Shown in pieces: positions 16,573 to 24,457 of a stretch of DNA of 38,627 nucleotides. Made by a program: the position numbers and the translations under genes. The notes beneath the pieces are model-generated. The model was not told the DNA's origin. It saw nothing but the letters and a program-made list of their open reading frames with translations, and made no database searches. The first letter of the stretch is position 1; the number at the start of each line of letters is the position of its first letter. The DNA lies in NCBI GenBank assembly GCA_016794505.1, contig JAEUJZ010000186.1, positions 1-38,627 on the forward strand. Direction: 5' to 3'. This stretch comes from Myxococcales bacterium. GTDB lineage: Bacteria; Myxococcota_A; Polyangia; Palsa-1104; JAEUJZ01.

Positions 16573-17553
16573 ATGAATCGGCCTGTGTCTTTCGTCTGGG
16601 TGGACGTCTTCGCAGAGCAGTCTTTTGGGGGCAATCCACTGGCAGTGCTGGACGGCAGCGGCATTCCCGATGAAGCGCTGCTCGACCTCGCCCGCGAGCT
16701 CAGCTTGTCCGAGACCACGTTCTTCTATCCTCCGACGCACCCCGAAGCCGACGCTCGCGTGCGCATCTTCACGCAAGCGAAAGAGATCCCCTTTGCCGGG
16801 CACCCGGTTTTGGGAACCGCGTGTGCGCTGCTGCTGAGCGGCAAGCTGCCCTGGCAGGCACCGCGCACCACCGTTCGTCTGCAGCTAGGCCTGGGCGTGG
16901 TGCCGGTCAGCATCGAGGGTGGGTCCCAGCCCGAGCGGGCACGTTTTTCACACGACCGCATCGGTGTCAAGAGCGCGCCCATCTCAGACGAGCGGCTTGC
17001 GTGGCTGCCTCCGGCCTTGGGCATTGCATCCGACCGTTTGGGCTCGGCTTTTCCGGGGAGCTCCGCGGGCATAAGCGGGGATCGGCTGCTGCATCCGCAG
17101 GTGGTAAATGGCGGGGCTCTGCAGCTTGTCGTGCCGCTGCGCTCGCCGCAGGATGTCGACGCCATCGAGTCCTCATACCGCGATGTCGTAGTGGCCGAGC
17201 GCATGCTCGGAGCCGAGCTTGGCATCATGGCCTTTGCGTTTTCCGACGGCTCGCGCGAGCTGCGAAAGCCCGATCAGCCGCTGCGGGTACGTGCCCGCTT
17301 CTTCGCCTCGGATGCCCCGCAAGAAGACCCTGCGACGGGCAGCGCCGCCGCCGCGCTTGCCGTGTTCTTGCAGCACCACCAAATCCTGCAGCCGGGTCAG
17401 ACGGTCGAGATTGACCAAGGCCCGCCGCGCGGTCGCGTCGAGGGAGCGCCCGGCCGGCGCAGCCTGTTGCGTGCGCAGTGCGATGGCAAGATCGTCCAGG
17501 TCGAAGGCCGCGTGCGCGAAGTGCTGCGCGGCACCGTCAACCTCACCCTATAA
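16573..17553 (+). CDS. PhzF-family isomerase/epimerase-like protein
   Basis: The product has 326 residues. The ATG at 16573 has AAGGTG six bases upstream and is preferred to an upstream ATG at 16537. Family marks include VDVFAEQSFGGNPLAVL at the N-terminus, the catalytic Glu at 47 (LSETTFF), FAGHPVLGTACALL, and EDPATGSAAAAL in the second half. PhzF converts trans-2,3-dihydro-3-hydroxyanthranilate in phenazine synthesis. Most homologues, however, occur without other phenazine genes and have unknown substrates. No other phz gene is present here, so phenazine production should not be inferred. The gene leads a run with a thioesterase and a Nudix hydrolase. Confidence 0.92.
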   Translation: MNRPVSFVWVDVFAEQSFGGNPLAVLDGSGIPDEALLDLARELSLSETTFFYPPTHPEADARVRIFTQAKEIPFAGHPVLGTACALLLSGKLPWQAPRTTVRLQLGLGVVPVSIEGGSQPERARFSHDRIGVKSAPISDERLAWLPPALGIASDRLGSAFPGSSAGISGDRLLHPQVVNGGALQLVVPLRSPQDVDAIESSYRDVVVAERMLGAELGIMAFAFSDGSRELRKPDQPLRVRARFFASDAPQEDPATGSAAAALAVFLQHHQILQPGQTVEIDQGPPRGRVEGAPGRRSLLRAQCDGKIVQVEGRVREVLRGTVNLTL

Positions 17554-17587
17554 CCCCCACCCTTTCCGTAGCGCTTGCGTAAGCCCC

Positions 17588-17998
17588 GTGCCGTTTCGTA
17601 CGTCCATCCAGGTCCGCTTCGGCGACGTTGATCACGCCGGAATCGTCTATTACCCGAAGTACTACATCTATTTCCACGAGGCGTTCGAGGACTTCTTCAA
17701 CGTCAGTCACTGCTCGTACTACGAGCTGCTCGACAAGCAGCGCATCGGCTTCCCGACAGTCCACGTCGAGACCGACTTTAAGCAGCCGCTGCGATACGGA
17801 GACAGCTTGGACATCGGACTTCATGTGCCGCGCTTGGGTCAGCGCAGCTTGACCTTGCACTACGAAGGCCATCGCCACCGCGACGGCGTACACTGCGTCA
17901 CCGCGGACATCACGCTGTCCTGCATCGATATGGACACGTTCAAGTCGCGCGACATCCCGCCCGATCTTCGCGACCTCTTTACCCGCTTTAATCGATGA
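17588..17998 (+). CDS. Acyl-CoA thioesterase, 4HBT/YbgC-like hotdog protein
   Basis: The product has 136 residues from a GTG at 17588; an open frame extends far upstream, but only as a shadow inside the PhzF gene. The active-site segment VRFGDVDHAGIVYYPKYYIYFHEAFEDF, near residues 8-37, carries the conserved Asp of the D-x-D-x-x-G-x-V/I-Y-Y pattern. Later strands follow (VETDFKQPLRYGDSLDI). Such enzymes hydrolyse acyl-CoA or acyl-carrier thioesters; the acyl substrate is unknown. It overlaps the next gene by four bases (ATGA), so translation is likely coupled. Confidence 0.92.
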   Translation: MPFRTSIQVRFGDVDHAGIVYYPKYYIYFHEAFEDFFNVSHCSYYELLDKQRIGFPTVHVETDFKQPLRYGDSLDIGLHVPRLGQRSLTLHYEGHRHRDGVHCVTADITLSCIDMDTFKSRDIPPDLRDLFTRFNR

Positions 17999-18747
17999 AT
18001 ACACCCCGCCGCGCCGCCACAATCCTGGTCCTTCGCGAGTCTCCATCCGACGCCGACACGCTAGAGGTGTTGTTGGTTCGTCGCGGACACCGCGCCAGCT
18101 TCATGGCCAACGCCTATGTCTTTCCTGGAGGCCGTGTCGACGACAGCGACAGCCAGCCTTCCCCCGAGCTCACGACGCAGCGCTGTGCCGCCCGCGAGCT
18201 TGCCGAAGAGGCCGGCTTGCGCGTCGACAACCACAGCGACCTCGTGCCGTTTGCGCGCTGGATTACTCCCTCGGCCGAGCCCAAGCGCTTCGACACCGAC
18301 TTTTTCTTGTGGGCCATGCCCAGCGATCAGCAGCCGGTGGTGGATGACCACGAGGTGTTCGATCTGCGCTGGCAGAGCCCGCAGGCGGCGATTGCCGCGT
18401 ACACCAACGAAGGCTTGAACCTGCCCCCCCCGACGGTCTGCACCCTGGAAGATCTGCAGGCCGAGATCGACTGCGCGCAGCGCAATCGCCCAGCAGGTGA
18501 GACGCTGCTGGCTTGTTTGCTGCGGTCGTGTCGTCGCCGTCAGCCGCTGACCCTGCTGCCACGCCTGCGCGCAAGCTCAGGGGGCGGCATCGAGATCGTC
18601 ATGCCCTGGGACAGCGAGTTCGCCGCAACTCCCGGCGACGGGGACATTCAGGCCGGCTTGGCCTTGCACGCGGCCCCGCTTTCGCAGCGCATCAGCCGCT
18701 GCGCCATCGATCCGCCGGGTGTCTGGCGCTTCGTCCGCGGCGGATAA
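17995..18747 (+). CDS. Nudix hydrolase of the NUDT19/CoA-diphosphatase-like type
   Basis: The product has 250 residues. A Nudix core opens with RAATILVLRES and LEVLLVRRGHRASFMANAYVFPGG. The box is split by an insertion: GGRVDDSD and then, about 20 residues on, ARELAEEAGLR, which matches RE-x-x-EE-x-G. An insertion at this place is typical of the RP2p/NUDT19 group, which hydrolyse CoA or acyl-CoA diphosphate bonds. The pairing with an acyl-CoA thioesterase by a four-base overlap supports a CoA-ester substrate, though this is inferred. The C-terminal third is poorly conserved. It ends directly against the convergent dipeptidase gene, with no bases between the stops. Confidence 0.88.
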   Translation: MNTPRRAATILVLRESPSDADTLEVLLVRRGHRASFMANAYVFPGGRVDDSDSQPSPELTTQRCAARELAEEAGLRVDNHSDLVPFARWITPSAEPKRFDTDFFLWAMPSDQQPVVDDHEVFDLRWQSPQAAIAAYTNEGLNLPPPTVCTLEDLQAEIDCAQRNRPAGETLLACLLRSCRRRQPLTLLPRLRASSGGGIEIVMPWDSEFAATPGDGDIQAGLALHAAPLSQRISRCAIDPPGVWRFVRGG

Positions 18748-19527
18748 CTACGGCGCCGCCTGTCCAGCCAGGTCCTCGAAGCGGACATCGGCTAGAGGAT
18801 CGCTCTTGGCATCGCGATCGTCGAAGTGCCACCACTCAGTCGGCAGTGGCACAAAGCCTTGGCGCACCATCGCCGCTTCCAAGCGGGCACGGTTGGCAAT
18901 CGCCTCGGCGGGCAGCGCCATATATTCGCGGTGCGCTCGCTCGCTGAAGTCGTCGAAGGCCGTTGGCATCACCCTCTCGACTCCAGCGGCATCGACCAGC
19001 GTCAGGTCGACGGCCGCGCCGCGGTTGTGGCGTGAGCCTTTGTTGGGGTTGGCGACATAGCGCTCGTCGGGAACCAGGGCAAAGAAGCGACGCTGCACCG
19101 ACAGCGGGCGGTAACAGTCCAAGAGCTTTAGCCCCAGCCCTTGCTGTCGAAGCTCGTGCTGTACGCGCTGCAGCCGGAGGGCCACTCGCATGCGCAGATA
19201 GCAGCGAGCGCTCGCCGGGTACACGACGCGGCCCGTGAAGTTGTTCTCGGTCGCATACCTCAAGTCGACATGAAGAGTGGGCTCCAAGCGGGCCACATCG
19301 ACGAAGTCGTGCGGCGTGCTGACGGATGCAGCCTGACTCGATGGGTCCGCCGCGGGCGCCGCCACCGAGCCCAGCGCAGCGTTGAGCTCGCGCGGTCCCG
19401 ACGAAGCGGGCTGCGCACGCGGACCCGTACACGCGATCGCCCACCCGCAAGCCATGGTGGCCAGCGCCCAGCCCGCTCGTTCGCCAAGGCCGCACTGTGG
19501 CCCGGAGTGATCCTGTGTTTTTTTCAT
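18748..19527 (-). CDS. VanX/DdpX-like D-Ala-D-Ala dipeptidase, probable lipoprotein
   Basis: The product has 259 residues from the ATG at 19527; an upstream ATG at 19563 extends without a signal. An N-terminal hydrophobic segment ends in AIAC (Cys 33), so lipidation in the periplasm is likely. The catalytic part spans about 72-245. It includes YRP at 139-141 (substrate-binding Arg) and SRHNRGAAVDLTL at 165-177, with zinc ligands His 167 and Asp 174. EWWHF at 231-235 gives the catalytic Glu and third ligand His 234. These are the M15D/VanX signatures. Such enzymes cleave D-Ala-D-Ala. No vanH/vanA genes are present, so a role in cell-wall recycling is more likely than glycopeptide resistance. 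Confidence 0.9.
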   Translation of the reverse strand: MKKTQDHSGPQCGLGERAGWALATMACGWAIACTGPRAQPASSGPRELNAALGSVAAPAADPSSQAASVSTPHDFVDVARLEPTLHVDLRYATENNFTGRVVYPASARCYLRMRVALRLQRVQHELRQQGLGLKLLDCYRPLSVQRRFFALVPDERYVANPNKGSRHNRGAAVDLTLVDAAGVERVMPTAFDDFSERAHREYMALPAEAIANRARLEAAMVRQGFVPLPTEWWHFDDRDAKSDPLADVRFEDLAGQAAP

Positions 19528-19550
19528 CGCTCGTGCTCCCTCCGTCGAGC

Positions 19551-19569
19551 ACACATGTCCCACACATGT
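19551..19569. promoter_or_regulatory. ACACATGT direct repeat between divergent genes
   Basis: ACACATGT occurs at 19551-19558 and 19562-19569, one helical turn (11 bp) apart, in the short gap between the divergent dipeptidase (19527) and PilZ (19622) genes. The placement suits an operator. The binding protein is unknown. Confidence 0.4.
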
Positions 19570-19621
19570 AGGATAAGGTGAGTTTTTTGACTTCCTTTAC
19601 GCACCGCCATAGCCTGGCTTC

Positions 19622-19981
19622 ATGGAAAAGCGTCGCAACCTTCGTTTCGACAAGGCATTCCCCGTCTCGATTCGCACGGACAAGTTTGGTGAGTGCTCGG
19701 CCGTCGCGCGCAACATCTCGGCCGGCGGAATCATGGTCGAGGTCGCGCAGCCACTGCCGCTTGGCACGGAAGTGCGCGTCTTCTTCTCGATGCCCGAGTC
19801 ACCGGCCCGCATCATCGCGCGGGGCGAAGTCAAGAATCACTACTTCTTGAACTTTGCCGATCCGGCGGGTGGCCGAGCGCGGGCCTTGACCGGCATGGGC
19901 GTGCGCTTCACCGGCTTCGAGAGCGAAAACGATCTGCTAGGCGGGCTGGGCATCACGCGCCTGCGCACCGTCCTTCACTGA
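19622..19981 (+). CDS. PilZ-domain protein (predicted c-di-GMP receptor)
   Basis: The product has 119 residues and consists of a single PilZ domain. RRNLR at 4-8 gives the RxxxR c-di-GMP contact. NISAGG, at about 36-41, gives the (D/N)xSxxG motif. Later come GTEVRVFFSMPES and GVRFTGF. Both motifs needed for c-di-GMP binding are intact, so ligand binding is probable. Single-domain PilZ proteins act by binding other proteins (motility, polysaccharide or secretion systems); the partner is unknown. It is divergent from the dipeptidase and converges with the amidohydrolase gene ending at 20139. Confidence 0.93.
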   Translation: MEKRRNLRFDKAFPVSIRTDKFGECSAVARNISAGGIMVEVAQPLPLGTEVRVFFSMPESPARIIARGEVKNHYFLNFADPAGGRARALTGMGVRFTGFESENDLLGGLGITRLRTVLH

Positions 19982-20138
19982 GCGTCGGTCCTTCGACAGA
20001 GTCCGCCCTTCCAAGCTGCATCGGGCACACCTCGCCGTCGCCTGTTGTGGCAGATTCGGGACGGCAACCACGACGGGCCAAGCGGCTTCGGCCCAGGCCC
20101 ACCTTGCGTGCAGCGACTCACCCGTGCGGCGTGGTGGC

Positions 20139-21377
20139 TCAGGCGACGGTCAGCCCCTCGACAGCCCTTCCCTTTAGGGGGGGCATTCGCGTCCACGGCT
20201 CGGCCAAGCTGGCGCTGCGTGGACCGAGCAAGCGCAGCGGGTTGTCCCAGACCACAGCTTGCAAGACCTCGCGCCGCAGACCGGTGCGGTCGGCGAACAA
20301 GTCGGCGAGGATGCCAGCGTCGTGATCGATGTGCGGAAAGTCGGTGCCGAACACCACGCGGGCGGTGCCGATGTGGTCAATGTTCTGCGGCAGCAGTGGC
20401 TCGGTTGGCTCCAATGCAATCCAGCACTGTCGACGGAAATAGCCCGATGGGCGCTGACGCACATGGCCGCCCAACTCATTGACCTGCGCAACCTCGACCG
20501 CGTGGTCGATCCGCCACAGCCAGTACGGCAGGAAGCCGCAGCCCGCTTCGAGAAATGCGACGCGCAGCCTCGGATGGCGCTCGAACACCCCGGCTTCGAG
20601 CAGCGACAGGAAGGCCATCATCATCTCAAGCGGGTGCGAGCAGACGTGCTGAGCGAAGTGGCTGGCGAAGCGCGTTGCCCCGACCGTCTCGACGCGGGTA
20701 TGCGTGCCCTCGTGCAAAAGCAGCGGGATGTCATGGGCGACACACGCGGCATAGAACGGATCGAGCTCGGGGGCGCCGAGCGTGCGGCCCTGCACGGGAT
20801 TGGGGCGAATTACGGCCGCGCACAGGCCACGCTTCAGGCCCGCTTCCAAATCCGACACCATCTGCGTCGGATCGTGCCGAGAGAGCAGCACCGCTCCCAG
20901 CAAGCGCTGCGGGGCTTCCTGGCACAGGTCGGCGAGCCAGCGATTGTACGCGTCGGCATACGCGCGCGAGCGTCCTGCATCGATCTCGTCATCGTACACC
21001 AGAAAGCCCGCATGCGTCGGTAAGAGCATCGCGAGATCGACACCGGTCGCATCCATGTCGGCCAGCTGACCCGCGGCGCTTCCTCCAGCGATGAGCTGAT
21101 GGCGCCTCTCTTCGACATGCAGGTTGGCTTCGACATAGGCTCGCTCGCTCATGCCACGGATCAGCGGCCGGCCCTGGACCGTCAGGATGGGTGGCGTCGG
21201 CAACAGCGCCTGCGGCCCCAAGCGAGCCAGGCGCTCGTCGAGCGACTCGCCGGGCGGCGCAAGGGGGCGGGCGTCGGGGGCAACGTCGCGATAGGCGGCG
21301 GGCAGATACTCAGGCCACATACTCAGCGGCTCGACGACGTGGCGATCGATGTCGAGAAGGGGCATTCCATTGCGCAT
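20139..21377 (-). CDS. Amidohydrolase-2 (ACMSD-like) family protein at the end of the TOMM run
   Basis: The product has 412 residues. GGAGTG five bases before the ATG at 21377 fixes the start. The metal site is of amidohydrolase-2 type: D-x-D-x-H at 9-13 (DIDRH), a central LLHEGTH, HPLEMMMAF further on, and a late GTDFPHID Asp. Members include ACMSD decarboxylase and various hydrolases with a metal in a TIM barrel. It is 39 bp downstream of the YcaO gene and on the same strand, so it is probably part of the TOMM operon, as a tailoring or product-processing enzyme. That role is inference. Residues between the N-terminus and the central His are longer than in ACMSD. Confidence 0.88.
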   Translation of the reverse strand: MRNGMPLLDIDRHVVEPLSMWPEYLPAAYRDVAPDARPLAPPGESLDERLARLGPQALLPTPPILTVQGRPLIRGMSERAYVEANLHVEERRHQLIAGGSAAGQLADMDATGVDLAMLLPTHAGFLVYDDEIDAGRSRAYADAYNRWLADLCQEAPQRLLGAVLLSRHDPTQMVSDLEAGLKRGLCAAVIRPNPVQGRTLGAPELDPFYAACVAHDIPLLLHEGTHTRVETVGATRFASHFAQHVCSHPLEMMMAFLSLLEAGVFERHPRLRVAFLEAGCGFLPYWLWRIDHAVEVAQVNELGGHVRQRPSGYFRRQCWIALEPTEPLLPQNIDHIGTARVVFGTDFPHIDHDAGILADLFADRTGLRREVLQAVVWDNPLRLLGPRSASLAEPWTRMPPLKGRAVEGLTVA

Positions 21378-21416
21378 TCTTCACTCCGTAGGCGACGGGG
21401 ATGGCGACGGGGATCG

Positions 21417-23600
21417 CTAGATGAGAAGCGGCAGAGGGTTCAGCTCGGCTTCGTGCAGCGGGGCGGGTAGCCAGCCCAGCGCGACCGGCACGGAATAAAG
21501 ACGCCCAGGGCCGAAGCGCGGCCAGGCATGGCGCAGCCCCGGAACGACCACCTGCGCCACCCGCAGCGGCAGATCGGCGCGACTCTTGTCCACCGCGAGA
21601 AGTTCCAGCCCGCAGCGATCAAGGCGCTGCGCGAGGTCGAGGACGTGGTCGCGCAGATCGCCGCCGGGGTGCGGTGGATCCGGAATCTGCCGCGGGGCCG
21701 CGGAGTCAGGGAACAGATACGGAAGCTGCGAGGCGACCATGCCATCCCACGGCGTTCGTACCGGGCGCTGCGGCAGCACGACCTGATGTAGCTCGGACAC
21801 CGCACGACGCAGCGCCAGCGCGGGCTGCGTGTGACAGCCAAAGCCCAGCGCCAGCCGCTCATCTGCGCTGTGTACCCCGACGGCGACGACAACAGGTATG
21901 CCCAGGTCATGCGTCAGATCGAGCGCCCACAGCGACCAGCCGCGACGCGCCAGCACCTCGCGCTCGATGGAAAAAGCAGCCTCGGCTCCGTCGCTCACGA
22001 GCGCAGCAGGACGGCGCAGGCGGCAGTACCACCAGATCGCCACGGCATCTCGCTCGACGGCTTCAAACAGGCCTTGCAGGATCGCTTCTTCCAGACAGTT
22101 TCCTGCGGCGCTGCCATTCGAGGATGGGCGACAGTAACCAGCCCCCATCTCGACGGGAACTTCGGAATAACAGGAGGCCAAGGGCATATAGCGGCGAACC
22201 CCCGACAGAAGCGACCAAGCGGGAGTCCACGCGATGCGCTCGTCAGTGGGCAAAGGCGGCGGGACGGCCTCATCGTGGGCCCGCTGCGCGTCGCTGAACA
22301 GGTGCAGCTGATCGGGATGCAGTGCCGCATCGCCTAGCTCGGCAGCGCTCGCAAAACGGTACGCTTCGTCCCCGCGATAGACCCCAGAGTAGCGTTCGAT
22401 GCACTCAGCGAGGGCGCTCATACGGGCTTGTTCAGGGGTGCTGCCTTTGCCCGCGCAGCGACGATAAAACGCCTCGCCAGGGCCAAGACGAGACGGGCGC
22501 ACGCGATACCCCGAGCTATACACCAGCGGCAGGTGCCCATCGACGCCAGGCATCGGTTCCAGGTGCGTGGCAGGGCCAAGTACTTCGCTGACCAAGTCGG
22601 CGCAGCGGGCATAGCTCTGCGTCGGTGACTCGATCCGCAAACCGCCATCTTCGGCGTACGCGATGGGGGCCGACACCAAGCGGATCGGCGATTCGCCGCG
22701 GCGTCGCATCTCGTCTGGATCCCCGCAGTCGGGACACTGCGGACGACGGCGCACCGGGTGAGCCTGCAGCGCAAAGCGGGAAAAATCGACGGAGAAGAGG
22801 CGGATGGGCGACGTCAACGCGTCCTGCAGCGACAGCAAGCGGCGGAGCTCTAGCGCGGCCATGTTGGCCACGGCATGTACGCTGGCTGCCAGGTCGGCCG
22901 ACGGAGCAAGCGTCTGCCACGTGCGCGAGTGCGGCTGCAGCAAGGCTTCGACGGGGCGCTGTTCAAGCAAGTGCTGACAGAGACAGGTTGGGCAGGCCTG
23001 TTGCGACGCCCCAGAGAACAGCGGCCCCAGCAAGGGACGCAGCCCCGTCGGCTTCAGCCAAAAGCAGCGCTGACTGCGGGCCAAAAGCGCCCGCGTCGTG
23101 TCGCGCATGCTGGGCTGCAGATAGTCGCTGCCGAGCAGCAGCACCGTCGGCGCATCCGAGCAGATCTGAAAACCCGCCTGGGAAAGTGCCTGCGCAACCA
23201 CTTCATTCGGTGCCGTCCTTGCGCCAATTGCGCGGTCCATATCGCGCCCGGCATCGACGGTGACGAACTGAATCTCGGGCCGCGTGGCGAGCCCGAGTCC
23301 GCTGGCAAAGGCCTGCGCTGCTTGCTCTTCGCTCGCGACCTCGCGCAGCAGTCCTTGATCGAGAAGGCGGCCGAGGATGGCCAGAGCACGATCCGGCGCA
23401 ACGTGGTTGGCGCAGGCCGCAAGCACACCATCGACATCCGTCGTACCGTCGAGCGCCTGCAGCACATGCGTGACGTCTCCGACTGGCAAGCCGAAGTGCT
23501 CGCACTCGCCGATCAGAACCATGCCGCCACCGTCGGGCAGCGGCATGGGGCGCAGGTGGGGAACAACGGACAGCACAGCGAACAGATCGGGCAGGGCCAT
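21417..23600 (-). CDS. Fused TOMM cyclodehydratase (RRE + E1-like + YcaO)
   Basis: The product has 727 residues. YcaO enzymes use ATP to cyclise Cys, Ser or Thr in a precursor peptide into azolines. Residues about 1-90 look like the winged-helix peptide-recognition element. About 100-290 is the E1/ThiF-like partner, with two zinc CxxC pairs: Cys 203/206 and Cys 289/292. About 300-727 is the YcaO domain, with SALAECIER at 395-403 and, later, NCLEEAILQGLFEAVERD, the two conserved ATP/Mg-binding motifs. The C-terminus is NPLPLLI, a weak form of the Pro-rich tail that is usual in TOMM YcaO proteins. The fused C-plus-D arrangement is known for TOMM clusters. No flavin dehydrogenase is seen, so azolines might not be oxidised, or the enzyme may lie elsewhere. 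Confidence 0.92.
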   Translation of the reverse strand: MALPDLFAVLSVVPHLRPMPLPDGGGMVLIGECEHFGLPVGDVTHVLQALDGTTDVDGVLAACANHVAPDRALAILGRLLDQGLLREVASEEQAAQAFASGLGLATRPEIQFVTVDAGRDMDRAIGARTAPNEVVAQALSQAGFQICSDAPTVLLLGSDYLQPSMRDTTRALLARSQRCFWLKPTGLRPLLGPLFSGASQQACPTCLCQHLLEQRPVEALLQPHSRTWQTLAPSADLAASVHAVANMAALELRRLLSLQDALTSPIRLFSVDFSRFALQAHPVRRRPQCPDCGDPDEMRRRGESPIRLVSAPIAYAEDGGLRIESPTQSYARCADLVSEVLGPATHLEPMPGVDGHLPLVYSSGYRVRPSRLGPGEAFYRRCAGKGSTPEQARMSALAECIERYSGVYRGDEAYRFASAAELGDAALHPDQLHLFSDAQRAHDEAVPPPLPTDERIAWTPAWSLLSGVRRYMPLASCYSEVPVEMGAGYCRPSSNGSAAGNCLEEAILQGLFEAVERDAVAIWWYCRLRRPAALVSDGAEAAFSIEREVLARRGWSLWALDLTHDLGIPVVVAVGVHSADERLALGFGCHTQPALALRRAVSELHQVVLPQRPVRTPWDGMVASQLPYLFPDSAAPRQIPDPPHPGGDLRDHVLDLAQRLDRCGLELLAVDKSRADLPLRVAQVVVPGLRHAWPRFGPGRLYSVPVALGWLPAPLHEAELNPLPLLI

Positions 23601-23651
23601 TCACGCCTCAACGGGCTGGCTTGCGACGGGCAGGATGAGCGCTGGCGTGAG

Positions 23652-24380
23652 CTACGGACAGGTGAAGGGATACTGAGCGCCGGTACCGTTGTACGCGGCC
23701 AATGCGACAGCTTCGACGGTGTGATCGACCTCGTTGCGATGGATCGACTCTTTGTCCGGCTTCATCGGCGCGTGGACGGTGATCACCGAGCGCGGGAACT
23801 TCTGCCAGTACTCGTCGCGGGTGCTGCTGTCGCCCGAAGCTTCGATGAACTTGATGAAAAAGTTCCAGGGCACGATGTAGTTCATGGTGTCCTGGATGAG
23901 CTGGCGCGCGTCCTCAGCCTGGTAGAGCGCGCGGCGGAATGCCACGTTGTGCCACGCCAACGCCAACACGCGGCAGGTGATGATGCCAAAGTTGGAAAAG
24001 TCCGCGGGAGCTACGGCGCCAGCTAGTCCCTGGCCCAGCAGCGACGGGAACTCTGCGCAATAGCGGGCCAGCACAGCGGCCGACTCGCCCAGATCCCTGG
24101 GCAGTGCCGGCAGATAGACGACAAACTCATCGCCATAACCGAACCAGCCCGTGGTGCCAATCGGGCGATACAGCGGTCGCTTGTTTTTCGAGACTTTGAA
24201 CGTGACGTTGAACGGAAACTCGAAGTGATAACGCTCTTCCCAGAAGGGCAGCACGCCGCGCGGATTCGAGTTGGACTCCTCCACGAGCACATCGAGAAAT
24301 GCGGGATCGCTCCACACCTCGGCAATGGATCGCAGGTATGCAGCACGCAGTCGAGGAAATGGGGCTTGGTTGTCGCTCAT
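23652..24380 (-). CDS. TOMM precursor-like protein with two tandem precursor units
   Basis: The start is the ATG at 24380, with AAAGGTGA just upstream (242 residues). It lies 51 bp before the cyclodehydratase. Two units of similar layout are visible. Unit 1, at about 18-63, has AEVWSDPAF and then FPFNVTFKV. Unit 2, at about 138-180, has LALAWHNVAF and then VPWNFFIKF. This W-x-(D/N)-x-AF ... F/V-P-x-N pattern resembles the BMA_0021/BMA_0022-type TOMM precursor family. In Burkholderia these are two adjacent paralogues, so this protein may be a fusion of both (from memory, not checked). The C-terminus is AYNGTGAQYPFTCP. Only Cys 241 and neighbouring Thr/Ser could be cyclised in the last 20 residues, which is few for a TOMM core. 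It could instead be an enzyme-like partner. Confidence 0.72.
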   Translation of the reverse strand: MSDNQAPFPRLRAAYLRSIAEVWSDPAFLDVLVEESNSNPRGVLPFWEERYHFEFPFNVTFKVSKNKRPLYRPIGTTGWFGYGDEFVVYLPALPRDLGESAAVLARYCAEFPSLLGQGLAGAVAPADFSNFGIITCRVLALAWHNVAFRRALYQAEDARQLIQDTMNYIVPWNFFIKFIEASGDSSTRDEYWQKFPRSVITVHAPMKPDKESIHRNEVDHTVEAVALAAYNGTGAQYPFTCP

Positions 24381-24457
24381 GCGTTCACCTTTCCGATGCG
24401 GGTGAAAGAGCCAGCCCGCGTGTACCCAAGGTGGGATCGAAGACATCGCTGCAGCGC

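Noticed and set aside
16573..17553. Phenazine biosynthesis cluster
   Set aside because: Only a PhzF-family protein is present; this family is widespread outside phenazine pathways.
18748..19527. Vancomycin resistance locus
   Set aside because: The VanX-like gene has no vanH/vanA or VanRS partners, and lone dipeptidases are common.
22875..24026. 383-residue plus-strand frame opposite the YcaO and precursor genes
   Set aside because: It is antisense to two genes with clear family motifs.
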